Below are positions 27,225 to 37,556 of a stretch of 64,000 bases of DNA, in pieces; position 1 is the stretch's first letter, and each line of letters opens with the position of its first letter. Position numbers and translations under genes: made by a program. A model generated the notes under the pieces. It was not told where the DNA came from, did not search any database, and was given only the letters and a program-made list of their open reading frames with translations. Origin of the DNA: Sinorhizobium mexicanum (lineage in GTDB: Bacteria > Pseudomonadota > Alphaproteobacteria > Rhizobiales > Rhizobiaceae); assembly GCF_013488225.1 (NCBI RefSeq), contig NZ_CP041241.1, positions 1,426,001-1,490,000 of the forward strand, read 5' to 3'.

Positions 27225-28526
27225 ATGAGTGCATCCTGCCGCACTTGCCGCAATTTCCTCCGAAACCTTTCCTTTGCGGCTGCACTCGCCGTCGTCGGCG
27301 CTGTATCGACACCCGCCTGGGCCGATGCACCCGAACTTGGACCTCGAACGAAAATTCGCCTGACGATCATGCAGTGGATGCCGACCAAGGGCGAATACGT
27401 GCCGTGGGCGCTCGGGGGCGAATTCGTTATTTCCGAAGCTGGTGCCATCTCGGTGCCGGTCATCGGAACCGTGACCATCGGCAATCTCGATAAGGCTGGG
27501 CTTGCTGCCGAAATCGCCAAGCGCCTGCAAAGCAAGATCGGGCTGGTGGAAGCGCCGCAGACGACCGTGGAGATTGTCGAATACCCGCCAGTGTATGTCG
27601 TCGGAGACGTGACGACGCCAGGAGAATATAAATTCCGCCCCGGACTGACCACGCTGCAGGCCTTGGCCATGAGTGGCGGTGAGCTTCGCGAGACCGGCTC
27701 CGGGCCGGCGCACGACAATATAACGCTTGTCGGTGAGCTGCGGGGAACAGACAACGCGCTGTTGCGCAGCAACGCGAGGATAGCGCGGCTGGAGGCCGAA
27801 CTGTCGGGGGCAAGGGAAATAGATTTCGCCCCGCCCTTGAACGCCGACGCCAGGCTTGTCGCGAAGATCCAGGACCAGGAGCGGATCATCTTTTCGACAC
27901 GTGCAAACGTGCTCGCTCGGCAATCGAAGTCCCTCTCCGAACTGCGCGATCTGCTCAACCAGGAAATCCGGGTCCTCGAAGAAAAGGTGAAAGCCTCGGA
28001 AGCCAGCATAGAAACAGCCGAGCGGGAGCTCAAAGGCGTTAGAACCCTCGTCGAACGAGGCGTCGCCGTCGCATCGCGACAGTCGGACCTGGAGCGTGAA
28101 CTTGCGAGCGATCGCGCCGGTCGCCTGGATTTCGTAACCGCCATCATGCGTGCGCGGCAGAACATCAGCGAAACGACGCGGAGCCTCGAGGGCCTTTATG
28201 ACAATCGTCAGGCGGAGGTCGCCAGCGAACTGCAATCGGAACAAGCGACGCTCGAACAGCTGAAATTGAAACGTGCCACTACGGAGAGGCTGCTGCTGGA
28301 CAAGCTCTCGGCCACCGAGGATTCGGTGCAGCGCGGTGGAGAGGTAACCAGCTTCGTCATTATCCGTCGCGCCGACGGCAAGATCGGCGAGTTTCCGGCG
28401 TCCGAGACGACGGCGCTGATGCCCGGCGACGTTATCAAGGTCGTTCTTCGACGGATGGCGATAATGTCCGAGCAGCCTACCTCGTCTCGTTCAACCGACC
28501 CGCAACCGAGCCAGGCCAGCCAATGA
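27225..28526 (+). CDS. ExoF/Wza-type outer-membrane polysaccharide export protein
   Basis: A 433-residue periplasmic/outer-membrane OPX protein. The signal peptide runs to about residue 33 ([17 protein letters not shown]). The Poly_export domain (about 40-120) includes [19 protein letters not shown], followed by an SLBB segment [21 protein letters not shown] long coiled-coil region (about 190-380, e.g. [20 protein letters not shown]) is the feature that marks the rhizobial ExoF subgroup, followed by a short beta-rich tail. No lipobox Cys follows the signal, again like ExoF. The start MSASCRTC has GGAGAA upstream. It is the first gene of the plus-strand exporter-rfb-wzx run and would form the outer-membrane exit for the polymer. 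Confidence 0.87.
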   Translation: MSASCRTCRNFLRNLSFAAALAVVGAVSTPAWADAPELGPRTKIRLTIMQWMPTKGEYVPWALGGEFVISEAGAISVPVIGTVTIGNLDKAGLAAEIAKRLQSKIGLVEAPQTTVEIVEYPPVYVVGDVTTPGEYKFRPGLTTLQALAMSGGELRETGSGPAHDNITLVGELRGTDNALLRSNARIARLEAELSGAREIDFAPPLNADARLVAKIQDQERIIFSTRANVLARQSKSLSELRDLLNQEIRVLEEKVKASEASIETAERELKGVRTLVERGVAVASRQSDLERELASDRAGRLDFVTAIMRARQNISETTRSLEGLYDNRQAEVASELQSEQATLEQLKLKRATTERLLLDKLSATEDSVQRGGEVTSFVIIRRADGKIGEFPASETTALMPGDVIKVVLRRMAIMSEQPTSSRSTDPQPSQASQ

Positions 28527-28599
28527 TCGACGAGAGCTCGCCTCGGTCACGGCCGGCCGCAGCTCCACACAATCGGAGCAGATTCAAGGGGGAGGCGAA

Positions 28600-29478
28600 A
28601 TGAAGGGGATCATCCTGGCGGGAGGAAGCGGCACCCGCCTCTACCCGCTCACCATTGCGGTCTCCAAGCAGATCCTGCCGATCTACGACAAGCCAATGGT
28701 TTACTATCCGCTGAGCGTGTTGATGCTCACCGGCATCAGGGAAATCCTGATCATCTCCACGCCGCGCGACCTGCCCTGCTTCGAGGCGCTCCTCGGCGAT
28801 GGTTCCGCCTTTGGGCTCAACCTCTCCTATGCCGAACAGCCGCATCCCAATGGCCTCGCCGAGGCCTTCATCATCGGCCGCGAGTTCATCGGCAACGGCA
28901 ATGTCGCGATGATCCTCGGCGACAATATCTTCTTCGGCAACGGTCTGCCAAATGTCTGCCGGCAGGCCGCATCCCGTGAAACCGGCGCCTCGGTGTTTGC
29001 CTATCGCGTCGACGATCCGGAACGCTACGGCGTGGTCACCTTCGATCAGAGGACCGGCAAGGCCAAGACGATCGAAGAGAAGCCGGCACGGCCGAAATCC
29101 AACTGGGCGGTGACTGGCCTTTATTTCTATGACAACGACGTCGTGGACATTGCCGCTTCGATCGAACCCTCGGCGCGAGGCGAACTCGAAATCACCACCG
29201 TCAACAACATCTATCTCGCACAGGACCAGTTACATGTTTGCCAGCTCGGACGCGGCTATGCCTGGCTCGACACCGGCACCTATGACAGCCTGCATGACGC
29301 CTCATCGTTCGTGCGAACGGTCGAGCGTCGACAGGGCGTCCAGATAGCCTGTCCGGAAGAGATCGCGCTCGATATGGGCTGGCTCGGTCCCGAGGACGTC
29401 CTGAGGCGCGCCAGCATGCTGGGGAGGACTGCTTACGCGTCCTATCTCCGCCGCCTCGTCGAGGAACACGCTGCATGA
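28600..29478 (+). CDS. rfbA: Glucose-1-phosphate thymidylyltransferase
   Basis: A 292-residue RmlA/RfbA enzyme that makes dTDP-glucose from glucose-1-phosphate and dTTP, the first step of dTDP-L-rhamnose synthesis. The nucleotide-binding start [38 protein letters not shown], and [20 protein letters not shown] are diagnostic. GGGGGAGG precedes the ATG. It overlaps rfbC by 4 bp. Confidence 0.97.
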   Translation: MKGIILAGGSGTRLYPLTIAVSKQILPIYDKPMVYYPLSVLMLTGIREILIISTPRDLPCFEALLGDGSAFGLNLSYAEQPHPNGLAEAFIIGREFIGNGNVAMILGDNIFFGNGLPNVCRQAASRETGASVFAYRVDDPERYGVVTFDQRTGKAKTIEEKPARPKSNWAVTGLYFYDNDVVDIAASIEPSARGELEITTVNNIYLAQDQLHVCQLGRGYAWLDTGTYDSLHDASSFVRTVERRQGVQIACPEEIALDMGWLGPEDVLRRASMLGRTAYASYLRRLVEEHAA

Positions 29479-30056
29479 GCCTGGAGGTCAGACCGCTCGA
29501 CCTTGCCGGAGTCCTGGAGATCCTGCCACGCAGGATAGGAGACGAGCGCGGCTTCTTTTCCGAAACTTGGAACGCCCGGCAATTCGCCGAACACGGCGTC
29601 GCACTCCATTTTGTCCAGGACAACCACTCATATTCCGCCTCGCGAGGCGTCCTGCGGGGACTTCACTACCAGCTTCCGCCCTACGCACAGGACAAACTGG
29701 TGAGGGTGGTCAAAGGTGCCGTCTTCGATGTCGCAGTCGATATCCGTCGTGGCGCGCCCACTTTCGCGCAATGGGTCGCCATAGAGATATCCGCCCGCAA
29801 ATGGAATCAACTCCTTGTTCCCAAGGGGTTCGCCCACGGCTTCCTGACACTCGAGCCGGACACGGAGGTGATCTACAAGGTCACAAATCCCTATTCGCCC
29901 ACTCATGACCGCGCGATCCGTTTCGACGACCCCGAGATCGCGATAGCCTGGCCGCTGCCCGTCGCGCAACTTCAACTGTCCGAGAAGGATCGCACGGCTC
30001 CGCAGCTTAGACAGGCCGAGGTGTTCGACTTCGTTGAGGGGGAAGAATGTCCATGA
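29475..30056 (+). CDS. rfbC: dTDP-4-dehydrorhamnose 3,5-epimerase
   Basis: A 193-residue RmlC cupin that epimerises dTDP-4-keto-6-deoxy-D-glucose at C3 and C5. Present are [38 protein letters not shown] with the catalytic His, and [20 protein letters not shown]. Length is normal. It overlaps rfbA by 4 bp and rfbB by 10 bp, so the four rhamnose genes are tightly coupled. Confidence 0.97.
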   Translation: MSLEVRPLDLAGVLEILPRRIGDERGFFSETWNARQFAEHGVALHFVQDNHSYSASRGVLRGLHYQLPPYAQDKLVRVVKGAVFDVAVDIRRGAPTFAQWVAIEISARKWNQLLVPKGFAHGFLTLEPDTEVIYKVTNPYSPTHDRAIRFDDPEIAIAWPLPVAQLQLSEKDRTAPQLRQAEVFDFVEGEECP

Positions 30057-31120
30057 ACATCCTCGTCACCGGCGGTGCCGGGTTCATCGGTTCCGCGCTC
30101 TGCCGGCATCTTGTGGCGGATCCGGAGAACCGCGTAATCAACCTCGACAAGCTCACCTATGCCGGCAATCCGGCCTCGCTCCGGCAAATCGAGAACCTCC
30201 CCAACTACCGCTTCATCCAGGGCGACATCTGCAACGAGGAGGCCGTTGCTTGCATCCTGCGTGCCGAAAAGATCGACCGCATCATGCATCTCGCGGCGGA
30301 GACACATGTCGACCGGTCGATCGACGGGCCCGGCTCGTTCATCGAGACGAACATCCTCGGCACCTTCAGGCTGCTCCAGGCCGCGCTGAAATTCTGGCGC
30401 AGCCTTCCCGAAGCGGCGGCCGAACGTTTCCGCTTTCACCATGTGTCGACGGACGAGGTATTCGGCGATCTTCCCTTTGATGCCGGCGCCTTTGACGAAG
30501 ATACGCCCTATGCCCCCTCTTCACCCTATTCCGCCTCGAAGGCAGGATCCGATCACCTTGTCCGCGCCTGGCACCACACCTTTGGCCTGCCGGTGGTGAT
30601 CACCAACTGCTCCAACAACTACGGTCCCTTTCACTTCCCGGAGAAGCTGGTGCCCCTGATCATCCTCAACGCACTGGAAGAAAAGCCGCTGCCGGTCTAC
30701 GGCACCGGCGCCAACGTCCGCGATTGGCTGTATGTCGACGACCACGCGCGAGCACTGGAGCTCGTCGCCGCCAAAGGCGCGACCGGCGAAAGCTACAATA
30801 TCGGCGGAAGCTCGGAACGCACCAATTTGGGCGTCGTCGAGACGATCTGCGATATCCTCGACCGCAAGAGCCCCCGCCGAAACCTGAAGAGCTACCGCGA
30901 CCTCATCGCATTCGTAGACGATCGGCCGGGTCACGACCGGCGTTACGCCATGGACACGGCCAAGATCGAGCGTGAACTCGGCTGGCGGCCGAGGGAAAGC
31001 TTCGAAACGGGACTGGCGCGGACGATCGACTGGTATCTCGACAACGGCTGGTGGTGGCAGCCGATCCGCGAGCGCAGCTATCGGGGTGAGCGCCTCGGCA
31101 AGTCGGTGGCGGCCCGATGA
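30047..31120 (+). CDS. rfbB: dTDP-glucose 4,6-dehydratase
   Basis: A 357-residue extended short-chain dehydrogenase (RmlB) that converts dTDP-glucose to dTDP-4-keto-6-deoxyglucose. The NAD site is [19 protein letters not shown]. The catalytic region has [13 protein letters not shown] (Thr-Asp-Glu) and [15 protein letters not shown]. ATGs at 30047 and 30053 are both possible and differ by two residues. Its product could feed both rhamnose and the amino-sugar branch encoded by the convergent operon. Confidence 0.97.
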   Translation: MSMNILVTGGAGFIGSALCRHLVADPENRVINLDKLTYAGNPASLRQIENLPNYRFIQGDICNEEAVACILRAEKIDRIMHLAAETHVDRSIDGPGSFIETNILGTFRLLQAALKFWRSLPEAAAERFRFHHVSTDEVFGDLPFDAGAFDEDTPYAPSSPYSASKAGSDHLVRAWHHTFGLPVVITNCSNNYGPFHFPEKLVPLIILNALEEKPLPVYGTGANVRDWLYVDDHARALELVAAKGATGESYNIGGSSERTNLGVVETICDILDRKSPRRNLKSYRDLIAFVDDRPGHDRRYAMDTAKIERELGWRPRESFETGLARTIDWYLDNGWWWQPIRERSYRGERLGKSVAAR

Positions 31121-32037
31121 AAGTGCTCGTCACCGGTACGAGCGGCCAGCTCGTAAGCAGCCTGATCGAGCGTGCGGCACCACTGCGCGACGTCAAACTG
31201 ATTGCCATCGGCCGCCCCGAATTCGACCTTACGCAGCCGATCCCGATGCGAGAGGCGATCGTCGCCGCAAGACCCGGCGTGATCATCTCGGCCGCCGCCT
31301 ACACGGCGGTCGATCGTGCAGAGGACGAGCCGGCGCTGGCTCATGCGGTCAACGTGGTGGGCGCCGCGTGCGTTGCCGAAGCAGCGGCAAAGCTCGGCGT
31401 ACCCGTCATCCATCTGTCGACCGATTACGTCTTTTCCGGCGACGATCGCCGTCCGCGCAGGGAAGACGACGAGACAAGACCCCGCACGTTCTACGGCGCC
31501 ACCAAGCTCGAAGGCGAACGGACGGTGGCAAGCATAACGCCTCACCACATCATCCTGCGGACAAGCTGGGTCTACAGCCCGTTCGGCAACAATTTCGTCA
31601 AGACGATGCTGAGGCTCGCCGAAAGCCGGGACACCTTGACGGTGGTCTCCGACCAATACGGTAGTCCGACTTCGGCACTGGATTTGGCGACCGCCATACT
31701 GGAGATCGCCACCCAGCCGCACAAAGATCGCTTCGGCCTCTATCACCTTGCGGGGACAGGCGAGACCAACTGGTCGGGCTTCGCGAGGCACATACTTGCG
31801 GTGAGCCGCGCAAATGGCGGCCCGTCCGCGTCCGTGCGGGACATCGCCAGCGCCGATTATCCGACAAGAGCCCGGCGCCCACAGGACTCGCGCCTTTGCA
31901 CCGACAAGTTCGAGAAAACATTCGGCCGACGCTTGCCCGCCTGGCAAACAAGCGTGGAAACAGTCGTCCGCCGCCTCCTCTATGCCGGTCAATGGCCGCA
32001 AATCCCCGAGAGTCGGCAGGCCATGGGAAGTGAGTGA
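31117..32037 (+). CDS. rfbD: dTDP-4-dehydrorhamnose reductase
   Basis: A 306-residue RmlD enzyme giving dTDP-L-rhamnose. The dinucleotide site is [18 protein letters not shown]. The catalytic region has [10 protein letters not shown] and [13 protein letters not shown], and [18 protein letters not shown] is typical. It overlaps rfbB by 4 bp and the flippase gene by 4 bp. Confidence 0.96.
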   Translation: MKVLVTGTSGQLVSSLIERAAPLRDVKLIAIGRPEFDLTQPIPMREAIVAARPGVIISAAAYTAVDRAEDEPALAHAVNVVGAACVAEAAAKLGVPVIHLSTDYVFSGDDRRPRREDDETRPRTFYGATKLEGERTVASITPHHIILRTSWVYSPFGNNFVKTMLRLAESRDTLTVVSDQYGSPTSALDLATAILEIATQPHKDRFGLYHLAGTGETNWSGFARHILAVSRANGGPSASVRDIASADYPTRARRPQDSRLCTDKFEKTFGRRLPAWQTSVETVVRRLLYAGQWPQIPESRQAMGSE

Positions 32038-33551
32038 CGCCGATGGAAGCGCCCGCGACCCCTGATCGTGGACCGAGCTACAGCCAGATCCTCAAGTCGA
32101 CGGCCCTGATCGGCGGCTCGTCCGTAATCAACGTGCTATTTTCCATCATCCGCAACAAGGCAATGGCTCTGCTTCTCGGTCCTGCAGGCGTCGGGCTGAT
32201 CGGCCTCTACAGTTCCATCGCCGATATTGCTTGTGCGCTCGCCGGGCTCGGGATCCAGGCAAGCGGCGTCCGCCAGATTGCCGAAGCGGTCGGCAGCGGC
32301 GACGCGGACAGGGTTGCTCGAACGGCGATCGTGTTGAGGCGGACGTCGTTGGTGCTCGGGCTTCTCGGCGCCGTTCTGCTCGCGGCACTCGCCTATCCGA
32401 TCGCGGATTTCACCTTCGGCGGTCCCGGCTATGCCGGCGGCGTCGCACTGCTTTCCGCGGCAATCTTCTTGCGCCTGCTCTCGGACGGGCAGACGGCCTT
32501 GATCCAAGGCATGCGAGACATTGCCAGCCTCGCCCGCATCAATATCCTTGCAGCGTTCTTCAGCACCGCGATCAGCATCCCGCTGATTTATCTCTTCGGC
32601 ACGTCGGGGATCGTGCCCTTGCTCGTCGCCGCAGCCGCGGCCACGCTCGCCACCTCCTGGTGGCACCGCAGGCAGATACGCCTCCACACGCCTCCGATGT
32701 CCGCGCGGCAGGTTCGCGAGGAAACCGCCGCCCTCCTGAAACTCGGCGTCGTCTTTATGGCCAGTGGGTTCCTGACGCTCGGCGCGGCCTATGCGATCCG
32801 TCTCATCGTGATGAGAGCGGAAGGCATCGCTGGCGCGGGGCTATACCAGGCAGCCTGGACGCTCGGCGGTTTCTATGCCAGCTTCGTTCTGCAGGCGATG
32901 GGCACCGACTTCTATCCGCGCCTGACTGCGGTCGCGCAAGACGATGCCGAATGCAACCGCCTCGTCAATGAGCAGGCGCAGATCAGCATGCTTCTCGCGG
33001 GGCCTGGGCTCATCGCCACCCTGACCGCCGCCCCACTGATCATGAGGCTGCTTTATTCGCCCGAGTTTTACGCCGCAGTGGACCTGCTTCGCTGGATCTG
33101 CCTCGGCATGATGCTGCGTGTCATTGCCTGGCCCATGGGGTTCATCGTCCTTGCCAAGGGCGCGAAAAAAGCCTTTTTCTGGACGGAGGTCGCGGCGACC
33201 CTGGTCCATGTCGGTCTCGCATGGCTCCTGGTCCGGTCGTTCGGCCCGGTCGGCGCAGGTGCAGCGTTTTTCGGACTTTACGTCTGGCACGGCCTGCTGA
33301 TCTACACGATCGTTCGGCACCTCTCGGGCTTCCGTTGGTCTTCGGCCAATCGCAAACTCGCCCTGATCTTCCTGCCGGCGTCGGGGCTCGTCTTCGGTGC
33401 CCTCTTCGTACTGCCGCCCTGGCCGGCAACTGTCTTCGGTCTCGTGACGGCGATGCTGAGCGGAGCCCATTCGCTGCGGATGCTCGCAGAACTCGTACCG
33501 CTGGCGTCATTGCCCGCGGCGCTGCGGGCCTGGCGCTCAAGATCCGCGTGA
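32034..33551 (+). CDS. Wzx-type polysaccharide flippase
   Basis: A 505-residue multi-spanning inner-membrane protein of the MOP superfamily (Wzx/RfbX branch). About 12-14 hydrophobic segments are visible, with the polysaccharide-flippase start ALIGGSSVINVLFSIIRNKA and PAGVGLIGLYSS. It would flip lipid-linked repeat units to the periplasm. GTG 32034 overlaps the rfbD stop; ATG 32043 is an alternative. It is the last gene of the plus-strand run and ends 30 bp before the convergent aminotransferase gene. The paired Wzy-type gene is 9 kb away. Confidence 0.88.
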   Translation: MTPMEAPATPDRGPSYSQILKSTALIGGSSVINVLFSIIRNKAMALLLGPAGVGLIGLYSSIADIACALAGLGIQASGVRQIAEAVGSGDADRVARTAIVLRRTSLVLGLLGAVLLAALAYPIADFTFGGPGYAGGVALLSAAIFLRLLSDGQTALIQGMRDIASLARINILAAFFSTAISIPLIYLFGTSGIVPLLVAAAAATLATSWWHRRQIRLHTPPMSARQVREETAALLKLGVVFMASGFLTLGAAYAIRLIVMRAEGIAGAGLYQAAWTLGGFYASFVLQAMGTDFYPRLTAVAQDDAECNRLVNEQAQISMLLAGPGLIATLTAAPLIMRLLYSPEFYAAVDLLRWICLGMMLRVIAWPMGFIVLAKGAKKAFFWTEVAATLVHVGLAWLLVRSFGPVGAGAAFFGLYVWHGLLIYTIVRHLSGFRWSSANRKLALIFLPASGLVFGALFVLPPWPATVFGLVTAMLSGAHSLRMLAELVPLASLPAALRAWRSRSA

Positions 33552-33581
33552 GCTCGCGAAACGACGGGAGATGCCCGCAGG

Positions 33582-34775
33582 TCAGACCGCCCGCAGCGCT
33601 GCGGGTTCGACGATCGCCGGAATGGACAGAAGCTCCTCGACGACCCACGCCACATCGGCATCCGTCATCTGCGCAAAGAACGGCAAGATCACCGACCGCT
33701 GTTGTGCGGCAACGCTTCGCGCCAGGTCGGTGGCAGCCCTGTGCGTGCCGCTTCCGGCGTAGGCTTCCTCCAGGTGGATGTTCATGACGCCGCGGCGGGT
33801 CGAGATGCCGCAATTGAGCAGCGCCTGCATCGTCTGCCGCTGATCGATCCAGGCGGGCAATGTCACGCAATAGCTCTGCCAATTGCTCCGGGCCCAACGG
33901 GGCTCAACCGGCGCCTGCAGCCCGGCAACCCCCGAAAGGCGCCTGGTATATTGCCTGGCCAGTCCCCTGCGCCGCTTGACGAGTGCAGGAAGCCGCTTCA
34001 GCTGTTCCCGCCCGATCGCTGCCTGGACATCGGTCATGCGGTAGTTGTAACCGATTTCCGGGTAGTCCTCTGAGATCACCTGCTTCGCGCCATGCCGGAC
34101 GGTATCCGGAACGCTCATGCTGTGCTGGCGCCACAGCCGGAATTTTCGGTCGTATTCGTCACTTGCCGTCGTCAGCATGCCACCGTCGCCGGTAGTAACG
34201 ACCTTGCGCGGATGGAATGAGAAGCAGGCGATATCCCCGTGCGGCTTGCCGATTCTTTGCCAGTGCCCATCCCACAGTATCTCGCTTCCGGCAGCGCAGG
34301 CGGCATCCTCGATAACCGGAACGGAGTATCGTTTGCCGATTTCCACGATGCGGCGAAGATCGCAGGGCATGCCGAGCTGGTGCACGCAGAGGATTGCCCT
34401 TGTGCGCGGCGTGATCGCAGCCTCGACCAGATCGGCATCCATGTTGTAGCCGCCGGCCTCTATATCGACGAAGACGGGTAGTGCCTCGCAATAGCGGATG
34501 GCGTTCGCGGTCGCGATGAACGAATGGCTGACCGTGATCACTTCATCGCCGGCACCGACGCCAACGCAACGCAGAGCAAGATGAAGCGCCGTCGTGCAGT
34601 TCGACACTGCACAGGCATGGGCCGCCCCAACGAAGGCGGCGAACTCCCGTTCGAACGCCGCAACTTCGGGGCCTTGCGTCACCCATCCTGAAAGTATGAC
34701 CCGTCGCACCGCCTCGACTTCCCGTTCATCGAGAACCGGTCTGGCAACCGGGATCTGGCGAGGTGCCTCACTCAT
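33582..34775 (-). CDS. DegT/DnrJ/EryC1-family PLP sugar aminotransferase (first copy)
   Basis: A 397-residue aminotransferase of the nucleotide-sugar class. It starts QIPVARPVLDEREVEAVRRV and SGWVTQGPEVAAFER, with the PLP-binding IEDAACAAGS and the Schiff-base Lys in SFHPRKVVTTGDGGML. This subgroup often acts at C4 of 4-keto-6-deoxy sugars, so dTDP-4-keto-6-deoxyglucose made by RfbB is a possible substrate. The start overlaps the upstream epimerase stop by 4 bp, which rules out the longer frame. It is the last of six tightly packed minus-strand genes. The product sugar cannot be named from sequence. Confidence 0.9.
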   Translation of the reverse strand: MSEAPRQIPVARPVLDEREVEAVRRVILSGWVTQGPEVAAFEREFAAFVGAAHACAVSNCTTALHLALRCVGVGAGDEVITVSHSFIATANAIRYCEALPVFVDIEAGGYNMDADLVEAAITPRTRAILCVHQLGMPCDLRRIVEIGKRYSVPVIEDAACAAGSEILWDGHWQRIGKPHGDIACFSFHPRKVVTTGDGGMLTTASDEYDRKFRLWRQHSMSVPDTVRHGAKQVISEDYPEIGYNYRMTDVQAAIGREQLKRLPALVKRRRGLARQYTRRLSGVAGLQAPVEPRWARSNWQSYCVTLPAWIDQRQTMQALLNCGISTRRGVMNIHLEEAYAGSGTHRAATDLARSVAAQQRSVILPFFAQMTDADVAWVVEELLSIPAIVEPAALRAV

Positions 34776-35746
34776 GCGGCTTCTCCACCTGTCGAGGCCC
34801 GCTCGCGGCGCCACCAGGCGACGAGATCGCGCAGTCCCTCCTCGAGCGTGATTTCTGTCTTGAATCCCAGGAGCCGCTCCGCCTTGCTTGTATCCGCCAG
34901 CCGGCGCGTGACCGCGTTCACTTTGCGCGCCGGCTCAAGCTGCGGTTCGAGCGAGGGCCCCATGACACGGGTGAGCAGTTGCGCCAGCGCCCGCAGACTT
35001 GTTTCCGCACCGCTTGCGACGTTGAACACCTCGTCCGTCACATCCGACTTTGCAGCCATGAGGTTTGCCCGGGCGATATCGCGCACATGCACGAAATCCA
35101 TCGTCTGCGTGCCGTCGCCGAAGATGATCGGCGGTCGTCCCGTCGCAATGCGCTCCATCCAGCGGATCAACACCTCCGTATAGGCGCCGTAGACATCCAT
35201 GCGCGGGCCGTAGACGTTGAAGTAGCGGAGCGCGACATAGTTGAGCCCGTACATCTCGGCGAAACTGCGCAGCAGCCCCTCGTTGAATGCCTTGGCCGCA
35301 CCGTAGATCGTGCGGTTGTTGTAGGGATGGTGTTCCTCGGTGGTCGGGAAGCTTTCTGCAAGGCCGAGCACGGAGGCCGAGGAGGCTGCGATCACCTTCG
35401 ACACACCGGCAGCGACTGCCGCCTCGAGCACATCGAACGTACCTTGCGCCAGGACATCGAAGGCGAGCCTCGGCTCCTCGGCGCATTGGGTGATGCGGAT
35501 GGCCGCCTGATGGAACACGATGTCGACGCCTTCAAGCGAACGCGCCAGGAGCGCCCGGTCCCTGATGTCGCCTTCGATGATCCTGAGCGGGCCGGTGCTC
35601 GCCGCCTCACGGAGATTTTCGCGTCGGCCGCGCACGAAATTATCGAGGATCAGGATTTCCCGTGGCTGCTCGAGCGCGACGAGATCGGCAATGTGCGAAC
35701 CTATGAGACCCGCTCCGCCCGTGATCAGAATCCGCTTGTCTTTCAT
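34772..35746 (-). CDS. NAD-dependent nucleotide-sugar epimerase/dehydratase
   Basis: A 324-residue extended SDR protein. NAD binds at ILITGGAGLIGSHIADL; the catalytic Ser/Tyr/Lys set is in IAASSASVLG and YGAAKAFNEG. FNVYGPRMDVYGAYTEVLIRW is typical of the UDP-glucose 4-epimerase-like group. It probably interconverts C4 configuration or dehydrates a nucleotide sugar for the amino-sugar branch. It starts 15 bp after the acyltransferase gene and overlaps the aminotransferase by 4 bp. Confidence 0.9.
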   Translation of the reverse strand: MKDKRILITGGAGLIGSHIADLVALEQPREILILDNFVRGRRENLREAASTGPLRIIEGDIRDRALLARSLEGVDIVFHQAAIRITQCAEEPRLAFDVLAQGTFDVLEAAVAAGVSKVIAASSASVLGLAESFPTTEEHHPYNNRTIYGAAKAFNEGLLRSFAEMYGLNYVALRYFNVYGPRMDVYGAYTEVLIRWMERIATGRPPIIFGDGTQTMDFVHVRDIARANLMAAKSDVTDEVFNVASGAETSLRALAQLLTRVMGPSLEPQLEPARKVNAVTRRLADTSKAERLLGFKTEITLEEGLRDLVAWWRRERASTGGEAA

Positions 35747-35761
35747 CGCCCGCCTCTTCGT

Positions 35762-36460
35762 TCATGGTTTCGCTGGAGCGCTGTCGGTTCGCCAGTGCAG
35801 GAATTTCGCAGGCACGCCCGCAACAACCGCAAAGGGTTCGACGTCCGAGACAACCACCGCACCCGCCCCCACGACGGCGCCTTTGCCAATCGTGACGCCC
35901 GGCAATATCGTCGCGTTGGTCCCGATATCGGCCCACGCGCCGATGCGAACCGGCTTGATTTCGAGGTCTGTGCGGATGATCGGCACGTCGACGGGAAGGC
36001 CGGTGTGGCTTGAGCCGAGAATCTTGGCGCCCGGCCCCCATCCGACGAACTCCTCCATGACAAGATCTCGGGCATCGAGATAGGCTTGCGGGCCGATCCA
36101 GACATTGTCGCCGATCACGCATCTGCCGTCATGGCGGCCCTGGATGTAAGCCTGTGCGCCGATGAAGACGCTGTTGCCGATCTCGAACGTTTCGGGATGC
36201 TTGAAACCGGCGCCGCTACCGATCTGCAGGCCGGAGCCGCAGCTCTTCGCAACGCCTTGCCAGATCGCCTTGCGCATCAGCAGGTCGACGAAGCCGTCGC
36301 CAGACATGAAGCGGCCGTAGAGCGCGACCAGCCCCTCCGTGCCGTAGGATTGTTTCAGCGCTTCGGCCAGCGCCGGCTGATAGCTCGGATCGGCAACGGC
36401 TTCTCGGCGGCCGTGCACCGCATGGACAATTCGGATGCCCGCAGAGGGATCAGTGGACAT
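35762..36460 (-). CDS. Left-handed beta-helix (hexapeptide) acyltransferase
   Basis: A 232-residue protein. An N-terminal segment of about 80 residues contains YQPALAEALKQSYGTEGLVAL. Then come hexapeptide repeats such as FEIGNSVFIGAQAYI, VIGDNVWIGPQAYL and IGTNATILPGVTIGKGAVVGAGAVV, ending VVAGVPAKFL. Such enzymes transfer acetyl or another acyl group to a sugar hydroxyl or amine. The N-terminal extension resembles that of some virginiamycin-acetyltransferase-like sugar acyltransferases. It overlaps the next aminotransferase gene by 11 bp. Confidence 0.85.
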   Translation of the reverse strand: MSTDPSAGIRIVHAVHGRREAVADPSYQPALAEALKQSYGTEGLVALYGRFMSGDGFVDLLMRKAIWQGVAKSCGSGLQIGSGAGFKHPETFEIGNSVFIGAQAYIQGRHDGRCVIGDNVWIGPQAYLDARDLVMEEFVGWGPGAKILGSSHTGLPVDVPIIRTDLEIKPVRIGAWADIGTNATILPGVTIGKGAVVGAGAVVVSDVEPFAVVAGVPAKFLHWRTDSAPAKP

Positions 36461-37556
36461 GGGCCTCCTGCTCCACTACGGACACTACCTGCTCGACCTG
36501 CCGGACCGTCATTTCCGGATAGATTGGGAGCGACAGAACCGATCGGGCGGCGGCCTCCGATCTCGGAAAATCGCCCGGCGCGTAACCGAGGTCGGCATGG
36601 GCCTTCTGCAGATGCACCGGAATGGGATAGTGCAGGCCGAACTGTATGCCCTCGATGCTGAGGGCGTGCTGCAGCGCCTCCCGATCCCGGCACCGGACGG
36701 CATAGATGTGGTAGACATGACGCCGGTCGGCGACGTCAAGAGGCGCCTTCACAAGATCGGAGCCCGCAAGCAGCGCAGAGTAGCGCGCCGCATGCGCGCG
36801 GCGCGCTTGCGTCCAGGCATCGAGATGCCTGAGCTTCACCCGCAGGATGGCCCCCTGGATGCCGTCCATCCGGTAATTGAAGCCCTTGAGCACGTGGTGA
36901 TATCGGCTTTCCTGACCCCAATCCCTGAGCATGCGCATCGTCCGCGCCTGGCTGTCATCGCTGGTAACGACCATGCCGCCTTCGCCGCAGGCGCCGAGGT
37001 TCTTTCCTGGATAGAAACTGAAGCAGCCCGAGACCCCGATGCTTCCCGCCCGGCGGCCCTTGTATTCGGCGCCGTGGGCCTGGCAGGCATCCTCGATGAT
37101 GGGTAGGCCATGCCGGTCTGCAATGGCCTTGATGGCGTTCATGTCGGCCATTTGTCCGTAAAGATGCACCGGGACGATCGCCTTGGTTCGAGGTGTGATT
37201 GCCGCCTCGATCTTCGTTGCATCCATGGTCAGCGTCACCGGCTCGACATCGACGAAGACCGGCAGCGCGCCGGTGTAGCAGATCGCCGAAACGGTGGCGA
37301 CGAACGTGAAAGGTACCGTAATGACTTCGTCGCCGGGACCAACGCCAAGCGCGAGCAGCGCAAGATGGAGGGCACTGGTACCGGTGTTGACGGCGATTGC
37401 GTGCCGCGTGCCGCAATAGGAGGCGAACTCCCGTTCAAGCTCAGCGACCTCCTCGCCCAAAACATATTGCGCCGACGCGAGCACGCGTAGCGCCGCCGCA
37501 TCGATCTCGTCCTTGATCGATGTGTACTGCGCCCGGAGATCGAGAAAGGGGATCAT
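36450..37556 (-). CDS. DegT/DnrJ/EryC1-family PLP sugar aminotransferase (second copy; WbpE/WlbC- or QdtB-like)
   Basis: A 368-residue aminotransferase. It shows MIPFLDLRAQYTSIKDEIDA, GTSALHLALLALGVGPGDEV, VHLYGQMADMNAI, IEDACQAHGAEYKG and the Lys-containing SFYPGKNLGACGEGGMV. These features fit the 3-aminotransferase group (WbpE/WlbC on UDP-sugars, FdtB/QdtB on dTDP-sugars). Its neighbours, a Gfo/Idh dehydrogenase (4-bp overlap) and a WbpD-like acetyltransferase, complete the usual oxidise, aminate, acetylate trio at C3. Its substrate could be a UDP-GlcNAcA-derived 3-keto sugar. Confidence 0.9.
   Translation of the reverse strand: MIPFLDLRAQYTSIKDEIDAAALRVLASAQYVLGEEVAELEREFASYCGTRHAIAVNTGTSALHLALLALGVGPGDEVITVPFTFVATVSAICYTGALPVFVDVEPVTLTMDATKIEAAITPRTKAIVPVHLYGQMADMNAIKAIADRHGLPIIEDACQAHGAEYKGRRAGSIGVSGCFSFYPGKNLGACGEGGMVVTSDDSQARTMRMLRDWGQESRYHHVLKGFNYRMDGIQGAILRVKLRHLDAWTQARRAHAARYSALLAGSDLVKAPLDVADRRHVYHIYAVRCRDREALQHALSIEGIQFGLHYPIPVHLQKAHADLGYAPGDFPRSEAAARSVLSLPIYPEMTVRQVEQVVSVVEQEAHVH

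Noticed and set aside
33590..33605. Perfect 16-bp palindrome between convergent wzx and aminotransferase genes as a terminator
   Set aside because: It lies inside the last codons of the aminotransferase gene and is not followed by a T tract in either direction.
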